Positions 18,448 to 26,635 of a stretch of 64,000 nt of DNA are shown one piece after another. How positions within the stretch are numbered: the first letter of the stretch is position 1; every line of letters begins with the position of its first letter. The position numbers were made by a program, and so were the translations under genes. The notes under the pieces are model-generated. The model was given only the letters and a program-made list of their open reading frames with translations, had not been told where the DNA came from and made no database searches. The stretch is from Gemmatimonas sp. (GTDB lineage Bacteria > Gemmatimonadota > Gemmatimonadetes > Gemmatimonadales > Gemmatimonadaceae), in assembly GCF_027531815.1 (NCBI RefSeq), contig NZ_JAPZSK010000007.1:82701-146700 (forward strand), read 5' to 3'.

Positions 18448-19722
18448 ATGAGTGAAGCGCGCGAACTGCTGGCGGTACGGGAAATCGCCCACGCCTTTCT
18501 GCTGGCCGACCATCCGGGCGATGTGCAGCAGTTCGCCCTCAATCGCGTCACCCCGCTGCTGGGGGCGACCTTTTCGCTGGTGATGCAGCTGAGCGACGAC
18601 GGCGAACTGCTGCGTCCCGTGGCGCAGCACGAGTGGCCCGCCACCTACCGGCAGTGGATCGGCGCCCTGCGGGTGCGGGTGGGCGATGGGCCAAGTGGCG
18701 TGGCCGTAGCCGAGCGACGGCTCGTGGAAGTGGTGGATCTGTTGGCCGACCCCGAGCTGGCGCCGTGGCACGATGTGGCGCGCGAGCTGGGCTTTCGCAG
18801 CATCCTGGCGGCCCCGCTGGAAACGGCAGACGGTCCCCTTGGCGTGGTGGCCTTCTACTTCGCCGATGCCACGCATGTCACGGATGAGCAACGTGCGCTG
18901 GTGCGATTGGTGGCCGATCAGCTGGCTGCCGCGACCGACAAGTCACGTCGTGCCGATGCACTGCGGCGGGCCAACGCCGCGCTGGCTGAAGCCAATGCGG
19001 AACTCGAGCAGCGGGCGCGGCAGTGGCAGGACGCGCAGCGCGCCCGTGATGCTTCCGAATCGGTGGTGGTCGATGCGCTGCTTGCCCTGACCGATGCGGC
19101 CGACACCCGACCGCCCGCGGTGCGGTTGCAGGCGGTGCATCAGCTGGCGCGCGCGGCGCGCGAATATGGCGAGGCAACGCAACCGGCCTTCGCCCTGACT
19201 CTTGCCGATGTGGACCCACGCGACGCCCTGCAGCGGGCTGCCGCCACGTGGCGCGCGCGCGCGCCCATGGTGCCCGTGCAGGTGGACGAGCCAACCGTGC
19301 TGCTGCCCACCATGCGCACCGATCCGGCCTTACTGGAACGCACGCTCGAGCTGGCCATTGGACTGGGCGTGGCGGGGGCGTCGCTCGATGGCGGTCAGGT
19401 GCGGACAGGGATCCGCCTGGGGCGCGGCTTTCTGGCAGTGCAGGTGGCCTGGGACGGACGTCCCGTCTTCGAGGAGCCGGCGGCGGCACCTGACCCGTCG
19501 CGGGCTGCTATACTTCGCATTCGCGCCGACGCGCTGCGGTGGGAGGCGAACGACGTGTATGCCGATGCGCGCCGCTGGATCACGGCGGTGGACCTGCCGC
19601 TCGCCCGGGCGCTGGCCAGTCGGCAGGGTGGCGAGCTGCGGGTGGAGCTGGTCGATACGGCGGAGGCGACGCGCGACCTGCTGCTGGTCTTCCCCGTGGT
19701 CGCTGAGCCACACCAGCCGTAG
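18448..19722 (+). CDS. GAF-domain sensor protein without recognisable output motif
   Basis: Residues about 5-160 of this 424-residue protein form a GAF domain (segments GDGPSGVAV and SILAAPLET near 75 and 118). A coiled coil at about 165-215 (repeated ALRRANAALAEANAELEQ pattern) and a C-terminal region of 200 residues follow. The layout resembles a sensor histidine kinase, and the end (LARALASRQGGELRVEL) looks like the tail of an HATPase fold. However, no phospho-acceptor histidine box, N box or DxGxG motif is visible, so a degenerate kinase is possible. The ATG at 18448 is used because it opens the GAF domain and follows the SDR stop by 10 bases. Confidence 0.7.
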   Translation: MSEARELLAVREIAHAFLLADHPGDVQQFALNRVTPLLGATFSLVMQLSDDGELLRPVAQHEWPATYRQWIGALRVRVGDGPSGVAVAERRLVEVVDLLADPELAPWHDVARELGFRSILAAPLETADGPLGVVAFYFADATHVTDEQRALVRLVADQLAAATDKSRRADALRRANAALAEANAELEQRARQWQDAQRARDASESVVVDALLALTDAADTRPPAVRLQAVHQLARAAREYGEATQPAFALTLADVDPRDALQRAAATWRARAPMVPVQVDEPTVLLPTMRTDPALLERTLELAIGLGVAGASLDGGQVRTGIRLGRGFLAVQVAWDGRPVFEEPAAAPDPSRAAILRIRADALRWEANDVYADARRWITAVDLPLARALASRQGGELRVELVDTAEATRDLLLVFPVVAEPHQP

Positions 19723-19789
19723 CGCGTCCGCGCTCGCCGCGCCACCGATTGCCGTCCTGCCGTAGACACTCCCCTGAACCACGGTCCTC

Positions 19790-20137
19790 ATGTCGTCACA
19801 ACATCAGCAGTCCAACCGCAAGGTGATGGACACGCTCACCTCGCTTTCGGTGGCCGAGGCGCTGGCCGCTGCCGCACAGTTCTTTGGCCGTCACGGCGGT
19901 GTCTATACGGCGTTCGTGGAGAAGCAGGGGCCCAACCACGTGACGTTGCGGGGGCAGGGCGGCGAGGAGATCGCCATTGGCGCACGCGACACCGCTGCCG
20001 GGACGGCCGTGACCGGGTCGAGCTATCTGTTCGACCAGCAGGTGGCCCGATTCCTCGAGTCGTTGCCGCCGGCACCGCCGGTGGCGGACGCTCCCGCGGC
20101 ATCGGGAGAGGAAACGGTCTCCCCCCCTACTGCGTAA
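19790..20137 (+). CDS. Small protein of unknown function
   Basis: This 115-residue soluble protein has no signal peptide and no motif that I recognise. Its N-terminal half is helical (SVAEALAAAAQFFGRHGG), the middle contains likely beta strands (VTLRGQGGEEIAIG), and the last 25 residues are proline- and alanine-rich. It ends seven bases before the next small gene and points toward the MoxR cluster, so it is probably cotranscribed with it. Confidence 0.55.
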   Translation: MSSQHQQSNRKVMDTLTSLSVAEALAAAAQFFGRHGGVYTAFVEKQGPNHVTLRGQGGEEIAIGARDTAAGTAVTGSSYLFDQQVARFLESLPPAPPVADAPAASGEETVSPPTA

Positions 20138-20144
20138 GAGGCGC

Positions 20145-20492
20145 ATGAGTCAGAGCGATCAGACGACCGGCCAGTTCGCGAACCAGCTCCGCGTGCGTCC
20201 CGAGGTGTTGCATATCGCGCCGGCGGGCGCCGCTGCCACCTGGGTGGTGCGGGTGCAGGCGGCGGAGGCGTGGGATGCGGTACGGGTGGCGTGCGCCCCG
20301 CAGAACACGGTGCGGGAGCTCAAGCGGGCGGCCATGGCCAACCTGCTTCCGGATATCGCGGAAATCGATGCCTACCTCGTGAAGCTGCATGGCGCCGAGG
20401 TGACGCAGGAGTCGGTGACGCTGCAGGCGGCGGGCGCGAAGGATGCGTCCACGTTCTTCCTCACCTCGCGACGCCGCCGGCCACTCAAGTGA
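20145..20492 (+). CDS. Small protein, possible ubiquitin-like beta-grasp fold
   Basis: The 115-residue protein is not from a family I can name with certainty. The second half shows the strand-helix-strand order of YukD/EsaB-type ubiquitin-like proteins: a strand with VRVACAPQ, then NTVRELKRAAMANLLP as the central helix, a strand DAYLVKLHG followed by GAEVTQESVTLQAAG, and a last strand STFFLTSRRRRPLK. The patterns 'TV-x-ELK' and 'V-x-(D/E)E-x-x-TL-x-x-x-G' are those of beta-grasp ubiquitin-like proteins. There is no terminal GG; it ends in a basic RRRRPLK tail. It lies directly before the MoxR gene, and the in-frame GTG of that gene overlaps its TGA. Confidence 0.55.
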   Translation: MSQSDQTTGQFANQLRVRPEVLHIAPAGAAATWVVRVQAAEAWDAVRVACAPQNTVRELKRAAMANLLPDIAEIDAYLVKLHGAEVTQESVTLQAAGAKDASTFFLTSRRRRPLK

Positions 20493-20494
20493 CC

Positions 20495-21514
20495 ATGATC
20501 GTGGAGCCGGGCGCCGGCGAGGCGCGCAGCGTGTCGTCGCTGATTGCCGCGGTGCAACGGCTGCGCGGCGAAATCGGCAAGCGCGTGGTGGGGCAACAGG
20601 CGGTCGTCGACGAGATTCTCATGGCGCTCGTGGCTGGCGGACACGCGCTGCTGGTGGGTGTGCCGGGGCTGGCCAAGACGCTCATGATCAAGTCGCTGGC
20701 CGATGCCATGCAGCTGGAGTTCCGCCGCATCCAGTTCACCCCGGATCTGGTGCCCAGCGACATCACGGGTACGGAGATCCTCGAGGAGAGTGGAGGTGGG
20801 CAGCGCGCGTTTCGTTTCGTGCGCGGGCCCGTGTTTGCGAACATCGTGCTGGCCGACGAGATCAATCGTGCGCCGCCACGTACCCAGGCGGCGTTGCTGG
20901 AGGCGATGCAGGAGCACAGTGTGACCGCGGCCGGGCAGACCATGCGCCTGCCGGAGCCCTTCTTCGTGCTCGCGACCCAGAACCCGATCGAGCAGGAAGG
21001 CACGTATCCGCTGCCGGAGGCGCAGCTCGATCGGTTCCTCTTCGACATTCGGGTGGGCTACCCCACCGAGGCCGACGAGGTGGCCATCCTGCGCACCACC
21101 ACGGGCGCTCGCGGCGCACCGATCGACGCGGTCTTCACCGCCGATGACGCGCTGGCGCTGCAACGGGCCGTACGGGCGCTGCCGTGCAGCGAGCTGTTGC
21201 TGCACTACGCCGCTCGGCTCGTGCGTGCATCGCGCCCGCAGGAGGGGAATGCGCCGGCGCTGGTGCGGCAGTACGTGCGCTGGGGAGCGGGGCCGCGTGC
21301 CGGTCAGGCGCTCATTCTGGGGGCCAAGGCCTGCGCGCTGCTGGGCGGACGTGCGGCGGTGTCGCCCGCGGACATTCAGCGCGTGGCGATGCCGGTGCTG
21401 CGGCATCGCCTGCTCCCCAACTTCGCAGCGGAAGCGGACGGCGTGGCGGCGGAGTCGTTGATCGACGCGTTGCTGGCGCACGTGCCGGTGCCGTCGAGCG
21501 CCACGGCCCCCTGA
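20495..21514 (+). CDS. MoxR-type AAA+ ATPase
   Basis: The 339-residue AAA+ protein has Walker A GVPGLAKT at 55-62, Walker B VLADEINRA near 118, the sensor segment ATQNPIEQEGTYPLPEAQLDRF (start near 157) and a lid domain to the end. MoxR ATPases act as chaperones for VWA-domain and related proteins and are usually encoded next to DUF58 and Bat genes, as here. The ATG at 20495 is chosen, but an in-frame GTG at 20489 overlapping the previous stop is equally possible. The gap to the DUF58 gene is 7 bases. Confidence 0.92.
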   Translation: MIVEPGAGEARSVSSLIAAVQRLRGEIGKRVVGQQAVVDEILMALVAGGHALLVGVPGLAKTLMIKSLADAMQLEFRRIQFTPDLVPSDITGTEILEESGGGQRAFRFVRGPVFANIVLADEINRAPPRTQAALLEAMQEHSVTAAGQTMRLPEPFFVLATQNPIEQEGTYPLPEAQLDRFLFDIRVGYPTEADEVAILRTTTGARGAPIDAVFTADDALALQRAVRALPCSELLLHYAARLVRASRPQEGNAPALVRQYVRWGAGPRAGQALILGAKACALLGGRAAVSPADIQRVAMPVLRHRLLPNFAAEADGVAAESLIDALLAHVPVPSSATAP

Positions 21515-21521
21515 TCGGCTG

Positions 21522-22448
21522 ATGTCGGCATACGGCCCCCTGCTCGACGCGTTGCGCGGCGTGCGCTGGCCGGCGCGCCGTGCGGTGGGGAATGCGCCCC
21601 CCGGCGCGCACCGCTCGACGCAGAAGGGCACGGCCGGGGAGTTCACCGAGTATCGCCTGTATCGACAGGGCGACGATCCCCGGGCCCTCGACTGGCGATT
21701 GCTGGCGCGCAGCGATCGCGCGTTCGTGCGCCTCAGCGATGACCGGGTGCTGCTGTCCACATGGATCGTGGTGGACGCGAGCGCGAGCATGGCGTTTCCC
21801 GAGGAGGCCGCGGCGCACAGCAAGTTCGCGCAGGCGCGACTGGTGGCCGTGGCGTTGGCGGCCATTGCCCATGCCTCGAGCGATCCGGTGGGCTTGCTGG
21901 TGCTGCACGCGCAGGGCGTGCAGCGCGTGCCGCCGCGCACGCGCCGTGGCACGGTGCAGGAGCTTGCCCGCGTGCTGGATGGTGTGCGCCCGGGTGGCTC
22001 TGCGCCGCTGGCGCCGTCGCTGGCCCAGTTGCCGGTGCACGCCCGGGTGGTGCTGCTCACCGACTGTCTGGGCGACGCCGATGCGCTACTCCGGACGGTG
22101 GCGGCGCACACGGTGGCGGGGGCACAGGTGGAGTGCGTCCATATCGTGGCCGACGCCGAGCTGACGCCGCCATCGGCCACGTTTCTCGTGCACGACCCGG
22201 AACAGCCGCGTGATGAACGCGTACTGTCGGCGGCCGGCCGCGCCGCGTACCGTGAGCGCTTCGACGACTTCCGGCGCGACATGAGCACGCGCTGGCGTGC
22301 GGCAGGGGCGGGCTACACCGAGGTCCGGACCGGCGACGACGCGGCACGTGCCGCGCGTGCGGTGGTGATGGGCACGGCGCTGTCGGGTACGCGGCAACCA
22401 GCTGAGGGGCTCCCGACGCCCGCGCTGCCGGCATCGGCCAGGCGCTGA
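21522..22448 (+). CDS. DUF58 domain protein (VWA-like)
   Basis: The 308-residue protein has the DUF58 signature EYRLYRQGDDPRALDWR near residue 44-60 and a VWA-like metal-site segment VDASASM near 84. DUF58 proteins are the standard partners of MoxR ATPases. It has no predicted membrane segment. It lies between the moxR and batA-like genes with gaps of 7 bases and 1 base, so all three should be on one transcript. Confidence 0.9.
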   Translation: MSAYGPLLDALRGVRWPARRAVGNAPPGAHRSTQKGTAGEFTEYRLYRQGDDPRALDWRLLARSDRAFVRLSDDRVLLSTWIVVDASASMAFPEEAAAHSKFAQARLVAVALAAIAHASSDPVGLLVLHAQGVQRVPPRTRRGTVQELARVLDGVRPGGSAPLAPSLAQLPVHARVVLLTDCLGDADALLRTVAAHTVAGAQVECVHIVADAELTPPSATFLVHDPEQPRDERVLSAAGRAAYRERFDDFRRDMSTRWRAAGAGYTEVRTGDDAARAARAVVMGTALSGTRQPAEGLPTPALPASARR

Positions 22449-22449
22449 C

Positions 22450-23835
22450 GTGCTCACGGTGGCGTTCCCGTGGATCCTTGGCGCGGCGGTGGCGGCGTCG
22501 TGTGGCATCACGCTGCTCCATTTTCTGTCGGTGCGCACCCCGCCGGCGCTGGCGCTCCCGACCGCACGATTCGTGACCACCGGCAACGCCCGCGCCGTGG
22601 CCCGACAGCCGCGACTCAACGATGTGCTGTTGCTGCTGCTGCGCGTGCTTGCGCTACTGTGTGCGGGGGCGGCGCTGTCGGGTGTGCGCTGGCAGCAGTC
22701 GTCGGCGTCGATGCTGCGCCTCGTGGTGGCCGACGACGCCCAGTGGGGCAATCGCCCCTGGCGTGATTCCGTGGCGCGCACTCTGGCCCGCGCCGACGCC
22801 ATGGTGGAGGTGCATGGCGCGCCTGGTGTGGCCGACGACCCCGGCGCGGCACTCGTGGCGGCCACGCAGCATGCCGCGCGGGCCGTGGCGCGCCACCCGG
22901 CGCTGACGGCCGTGGAACTCACGCTGCTGCTGCCATCTTCGGCAGCAACGACGCAGGGGTACACGGCGTGGCGCCCATATTGGCCCGGAGCCGTGCGCGT
23001 GCTGCTCAGCGCGCCTCCGCCACGAGCCGCGCGCGACACTACAACGGGTGCCTCGGCTTCAGCGCGCGCCGCCGTGCGGGTGCGAGGCGGGACGCGCGAT
23101 GATGCCGTGACGGCGGCCGTTGGGCGGTGGGCGCCGGTGGGAGCGCTTCAGGATGTCGTGATCGAGCGTGCGCCGACGGCAGATCGTGCGGTGAGTGCCG
23201 ACACCGCCGCCGCACCTGTCGGGCCCTTCGTGCACTGGCCCGCCGACGGTGTCCCGCGCGGGTGGGTCCCGCGTGCGCCCGCCGACAGTGTCGGCGCGCT
23301 GGCTGCGGCAGGTGGAGTGCTGGTGGGGCCCTTCGTGCGTCGAGCCACGCCGGGGCCACAGCTGGCGGCGCGCATCGATTCGGGAGGTCGCGCTGCCGTG
23401 CCGGTGCAGGTGGTGGCGTGGTGGAGTGACGGCCTGCCGGCAGCGGTGGAAGAGCGCGGCGAGGCAAGGCCGGTGGCGGGATGCCTTCGCACCGTGGCGG
23501 TGTCGGTGCCGCGTGGCAGTGATCTGCTCCTGTCGCCCGGCGCGCGCCCGTTGATGAACGCCCTGGTCGCGCCCTGCGGTGGTGTTCGAGTGGCTTCGGC
23601 ATTGGCGATCGCGCCAGACATGGTGCGCCCGATTGCGGTGCCGTCGGACTCCGCAGTCGCTGCGGTATCTGCAGGAAACGACGAGCGGCTGGCGCCCGCC
23701 GCCGCCTTTCGGAACGCGCAATCGCGGTGGCAGCGGGGGAGCGATCCGTGGTGGTTGGCCCCGGCATTGCTGGCGTTGGCGCTCCTGGCACTGGCAGCGG
23801 AGTGGCTGTTGCGCGACCGGGAGGCGGTGTCGTGA
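22450..23835 (+). CDS. BatA-type N-terminal domain membrane protein
   Basis: The 461-residue protein begins with the N-terminal 'aerotolerance' BatA module: a membrane helix, FPWILGAAVAASCGITLLHFL, and the ALPTARFV segment. A second helix (DVLLLLLRVLALLCAGAAL) sits near residue 60-80, a long variable domain follows, and a last helix (PWWLAPALLALALLALAAEWLL) ends the protein at about 435-455. The start is a GTG at 22450, one base after the DUF58 stop. The VWA motif of full BatA is not visible. The next gene begins with a GTG that overlaps its stop. Confidence 0.82.
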   Translation: MLTVAFPWILGAAVAASCGITLLHFLSVRTPPALALPTARFVTTGNARAVARQPRLNDVLLLLLRVLALLCAGAALSGVRWQQSSASMLRLVVADDAQWGNRPWRDSVARTLARADAMVEVHGAPGVADDPGAALVAATQHAARAVARHPALTAVELTLLLPSSAATTQGYTAWRPYWPGAVRVLLSAPPPRAARDTTTGASASARAAVRVRGGTRDDAVTAAVGRWAPVGALQDVVIERAPTADRAVSADTAAAPVGPFVHWPADGVPRGWVPRAPADSVGALAAAGGVLVGPFVRRATPGPQLAARIDSGGRAAVPVQVVAWWSDGLPAAVEERGEARPVAGCLRTVAVSVPRGSDLLLSPGARPLMNALVAPCGGVRVASALAIAPDMVRPIAVPSDSAVAAVSAGNDERLAPAAAFRNAQSRWQRGSDPWWLAPALLALALLALAAEWLLRDREAVS

Positions 23836-26000
23836 GCACGGCGCTCGGTCCGGTTTCGGAGCCCGCTGCTGCCACGCTGATTGGGCGCATCAGGGCGGTG
23901 CAGACGGCCTTGCGCACCGTGCAGGTGGGGCGACAACTGCTGTTGGCGGGTGCTGCCGCCTGCGCTGTGCTGTTGATGGCGCGCGTGCTGATGGCCGAGC
24001 TGGCTGGGCGCGGCGATGGTGGCACGGCCGCGGCCTGGTGGTGGACGGCGGCCGCGGCGCTGGTGGCGGCGGTGGCCACTTGGTGGCGTACGCGCGCGCC
24101 GGTGCCTGATCTCGCCCGTACTGCGCTCTGGGTGGAGGAGCAGGGCGCGGCCTCACGCGGTCAGGCGCCGGACTTTGCGTTGACGACGGCGGTGGAGCTG
24201 CTCGAGGCGCGCGCAGAGCTCCCGCTCTCGCTGGCCGCCGCCGCCGCGCGCGCTCTCGACACCGCGCCAACGGTGCCCGGGCTGGCCGCCGCGCGCCGGC
24301 GCGCGTGGCTTGCCCCCGCGGCCTTCGGGGTCGGGGGGGCGCTGCTGCTGCTGCTGGGTCGCGAACGCCCCACAATCGCAGATCGTACCGCGGTCCCGGG
24401 TACCGCCGGCTCGGCGGCCGCGCCCGCGAGCGCCGCGCCAATGCCGTTGGGGACGTGGCGAGTGCGTGTGCGTCCGCCTGCGTACGCCGCGCTGGCGGTG
24501 CAGCCCTACGACGATCCCGCCACGGTGTCGGCGCTCGCCGGCAGCGTGGTGGAGGTGCAGGGCAGCGGCGATGCCCCAATCGTGCACCGCGCCGTCGTTC
24601 CGGTTGCCGGGGATGACAGCGCCGGGCGCCGCGGTGGCCCCATGGCGGTGGTGGTGAGTGAGGGCGAATGGCGCACCTCGATCGTGGCCAACGGCGGAGC
24701 GCAGAGTCTGCGGATCGAACGTGGTGGACGCGCCCGACTGCTCATTGTCGAAGGGCGCGCCGATTCCGTTCCGCGCGTGTCGCTCGAATTGCCGGCGCGC
24801 GACAGCGTCTTTCGTGAGGCGCGTGGCCTGTTGGCGCTCGCCGCGACGACGCATGACGACATCGGCCTCGCCCGCGCGCACTTCGAGCTGCTGGTGACAT
24901 CGGGAGAGGGCGAACGCTTCACCGTACGCACGGTCCTGCTGGCCGCACAACAGTGGAACGGGCGGGCCGGCGTGCGCGATGCGCGGCTGCGGACCACGCT
25001 CGATCTGCGGGCGCTGGCGCTGCAGCCCGGCGACGTGGTGCACCTGCGAGCGGTGGCGCGCGACGCCCACCCCAGTGCCGATCGCGAATACGGCAGCAGC
25101 GAAACGCGCGCGTTTCGTATTGCGCGCATCGCCGAGTACGACTCGGTGGCGGTGGAGCCGGCGCCGCCACCGGAAGTGGACAAGTCTCTGCTGAGTCAGC
25201 GCATGCTGCTGCTGCTCACGGAGAAACTCGACAAGGCGCAGCGGCGTCTTGCGCGCCCGGCGGTGTTGCGTGAATCGCAGAAGCTGGCGCGTGATCAGGC
25301 CCGCCTGCGCCTCGCGGTCGGGGACGTGGTGTTCCAGCGGCTGAGCGGAGAGTCCGCCGCGGAACATGCGCATTCGGCCGGCGATGGTCACGATCACGGT
25401 GTGGATCTGCAAGGGGGGAAGCTGTCGGTCAGCACGTCGAGCACGACGGGCATGCTCGAGGAAGGCAATGATTCACCGGTGATCGCCATCAATCAGCCGC
25501 TGCTGGAGGCGTACAACGCCATGTGGGATGCAGGGCGCTCGCTCGAGCAGGGAGATCCGCACGGTGCCATTCCGCCCATGAAGCGCGCGCTCGAGGCGAT
25601 CGAGCGCTCGCGCGCGGCATCGCGGCTGTACCTGCGCGGCAAACCGCCGCAAGTGATCGTGGACTTGGCCAAGGTACGACTGACGGGCAAGGACACCGGG
25701 CACGTCACACAGCGGAGTCGTCGGGCACCGCTGTCGGTGCGTGATGCCGAGCGCGATGCGCGTCTCGTTCGCGCGGCCTCGCTCGTCGCTGTTGACGGCA
25801 GTGCCGCGCGCGACACGGTGGCGTTGCTGCGCGTGGACGCGCTGGCAGACGCCCCCGCCTTTGCGGCGGCGCTCGGGGCCGTGCTCGACGTGCTCGAACG
25901 TGGCGGGGACGCGACGGCGGTGGTCGTGCAGGCACGCCGTGTCTTGGGCAACGTATCGCGCACCCGCGCGACCGTGTGGTCGGGGGGCGTGACACCGTGA
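23832..26000 (+). CDS. DUF4175-like large membrane protein
   Basis: The GTG at 23832 overlaps the TGA of the preceding gene (GTGA), and the frame gives a 722-residue protein. Two membrane helices lie near residues 35-55 and 65-85, a third near 155-175 (AWLAPAAFGVGGALLLLLG), followed by a large extracytoplasmic domain and a helical, charged C-terminal third (SQRMLLLLTEKLDKAQRRLARP). A histidine-rich stretch (HAHSAGDGHDHG) is found near 515. The layout fits DUF4175-type proteins seen with MoxR/Bat clusters; the function is unknown. The frame is open upstream to 23727 but that lies inside the BatA gene. Confidence 0.75.
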   Translation: MSTALGPVSEPAAATLIGRIRAVQTALRTVQVGRQLLLAGAAACAVLLMARVLMAELAGRGDGGTAAAWWWTAAAALVAAVATWWRTRAPVPDLARTALWVEEQGAASRGQAPDFALTTAVELLEARAELPLSLAAAAARALDTAPTVPGLAAARRRAWLAPAAFGVGGALLLLLGRERPTIADRTAVPGTAGSAAAPASAAPMPLGTWRVRVRPPAYAALAVQPYDDPATVSALAGSVVEVQGSGDAPIVHRAVVPVAGDDSAGRRGGPMAVVVSEGEWRTSIVANGGAQSLRIERGGRARLLIVEGRADSVPRVSLELPARDSVFREARGLLALAATTHDDIGLARAHFELLVTSGEGERFTVRTVLLAAQQWNGRAGVRDARLRTTLDLRALALQPGDVVHLRAVARDAHPSADREYGSSETRAFRIARIAEYDSVAVEPAPPPEVDKSLLSQRMLLLLTEKLDKAQRRLARPAVLRESQKLARDQARLRLAVGDVVFQRLSGESAAEHAHSAGDGHDHGVDLQGGKLSVSTSSTTGMLEEGNDSPVIAINQPLLEAYNAMWDAGRSLEQGDPHGAIPPMKRALEAIERSRAASRLYLRGKPPQVIVDLAKVRLTGKDTGHVTQRSRRAPLSVRDAERDARLVRAASLVAVDGSAARDTVALLRVDALADAPAFAAALGAVLDVLERGGDATAVVVQARRVLGNVSRTRATVWSGGVTP

Positions 26001-26635
26001 GCGTGGCGGAAATGGGGACCGCTGGCGCGCCGTTCGTGTTCGCCACGGCGCAGTACGAGTCGGGTGACTGGGACTCCGCCCCGCTCGTACCCGCCAACAT
26101 CATCGATTCGGTGGCCCGCTACACCGCGTTGGCCGTGCGTCCGCAGGGGGTGATTGTCCCGCTGTCGAGCGAGGCGGTCTTCCAGTACCCGCTGCTGTAT
26201 CTCACGGGACATCTGCCCGTGCGGTTCACCAGCCGGGAGCGGGAAGTGCTGGGCAAGTATCTCGATCGTGGCGGCCTGCTGTTCGTGGACGACCACAACC
26301 ACGACGTGGACGGCGCCTTCAACAAGACGGCGCGCGAGGAGATCCGGCGTGTGGCGGGGCCCCTGCTGCCGCTCCCCAACACCCATGAGCTGTATCGCTG
26401 CTTCTTCGTGTTCGAGAACGGGCCCCCCACCACATCGCACGAGATGAACGGCTGGGGAGACAACCTCGTGCACGAACAGCTCGACGCCGTGGTGAAGAAC
26501 GGACGCATTCGGGTGCTCTTCTCCAACAAGGACTACAGCTCGGAGTGGAGCTTTCACCCCGACAACAAGCGATTCCTGTCGGTGGACAACACGCGGTTCG
26601 GGGTGAACCTCGTGGTGTACGCGCTCACGCGATGA
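25997..26635 (+). CDS. DUF4159 domain protein
   Basis: The 212-residue protein matches DUF4159, seen in family segments PLLYLTGHLPVRF near residue 63, LDRGGLLFVDDHNHD near 88 and a C-terminal GVNLVVYALTR. The fold is thought to be related to class I glutamine amidotransferases, but no catalytic triad can be pointed out. The GTG at 25997 overlaps the previous TGA. The stop overlaps the next ATG (ATGA). Such genes regularly follow MoxR/DUF58/BatA genes in Bacteroidetes and Gemmatimonadota. Confidence 0.85.
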   Translation: MSVAEMGTAGAPFVFATAQYESGDWDSAPLVPANIIDSVARYTALAVRPQGVIVPLSSEAVFQYPLLYLTGHLPVRFTSREREVLGKYLDRGGLLFVDDHNHDVDGAFNKTAREEIRRVAGPLLPLPNTHELYRCFFVFENGPPTTSHEMNGWGDNLVHEQLDAVVKNGRIRVLFSNKDYSSEWSFHPDNKRFLSVDNTRFGVNLVVYALTR

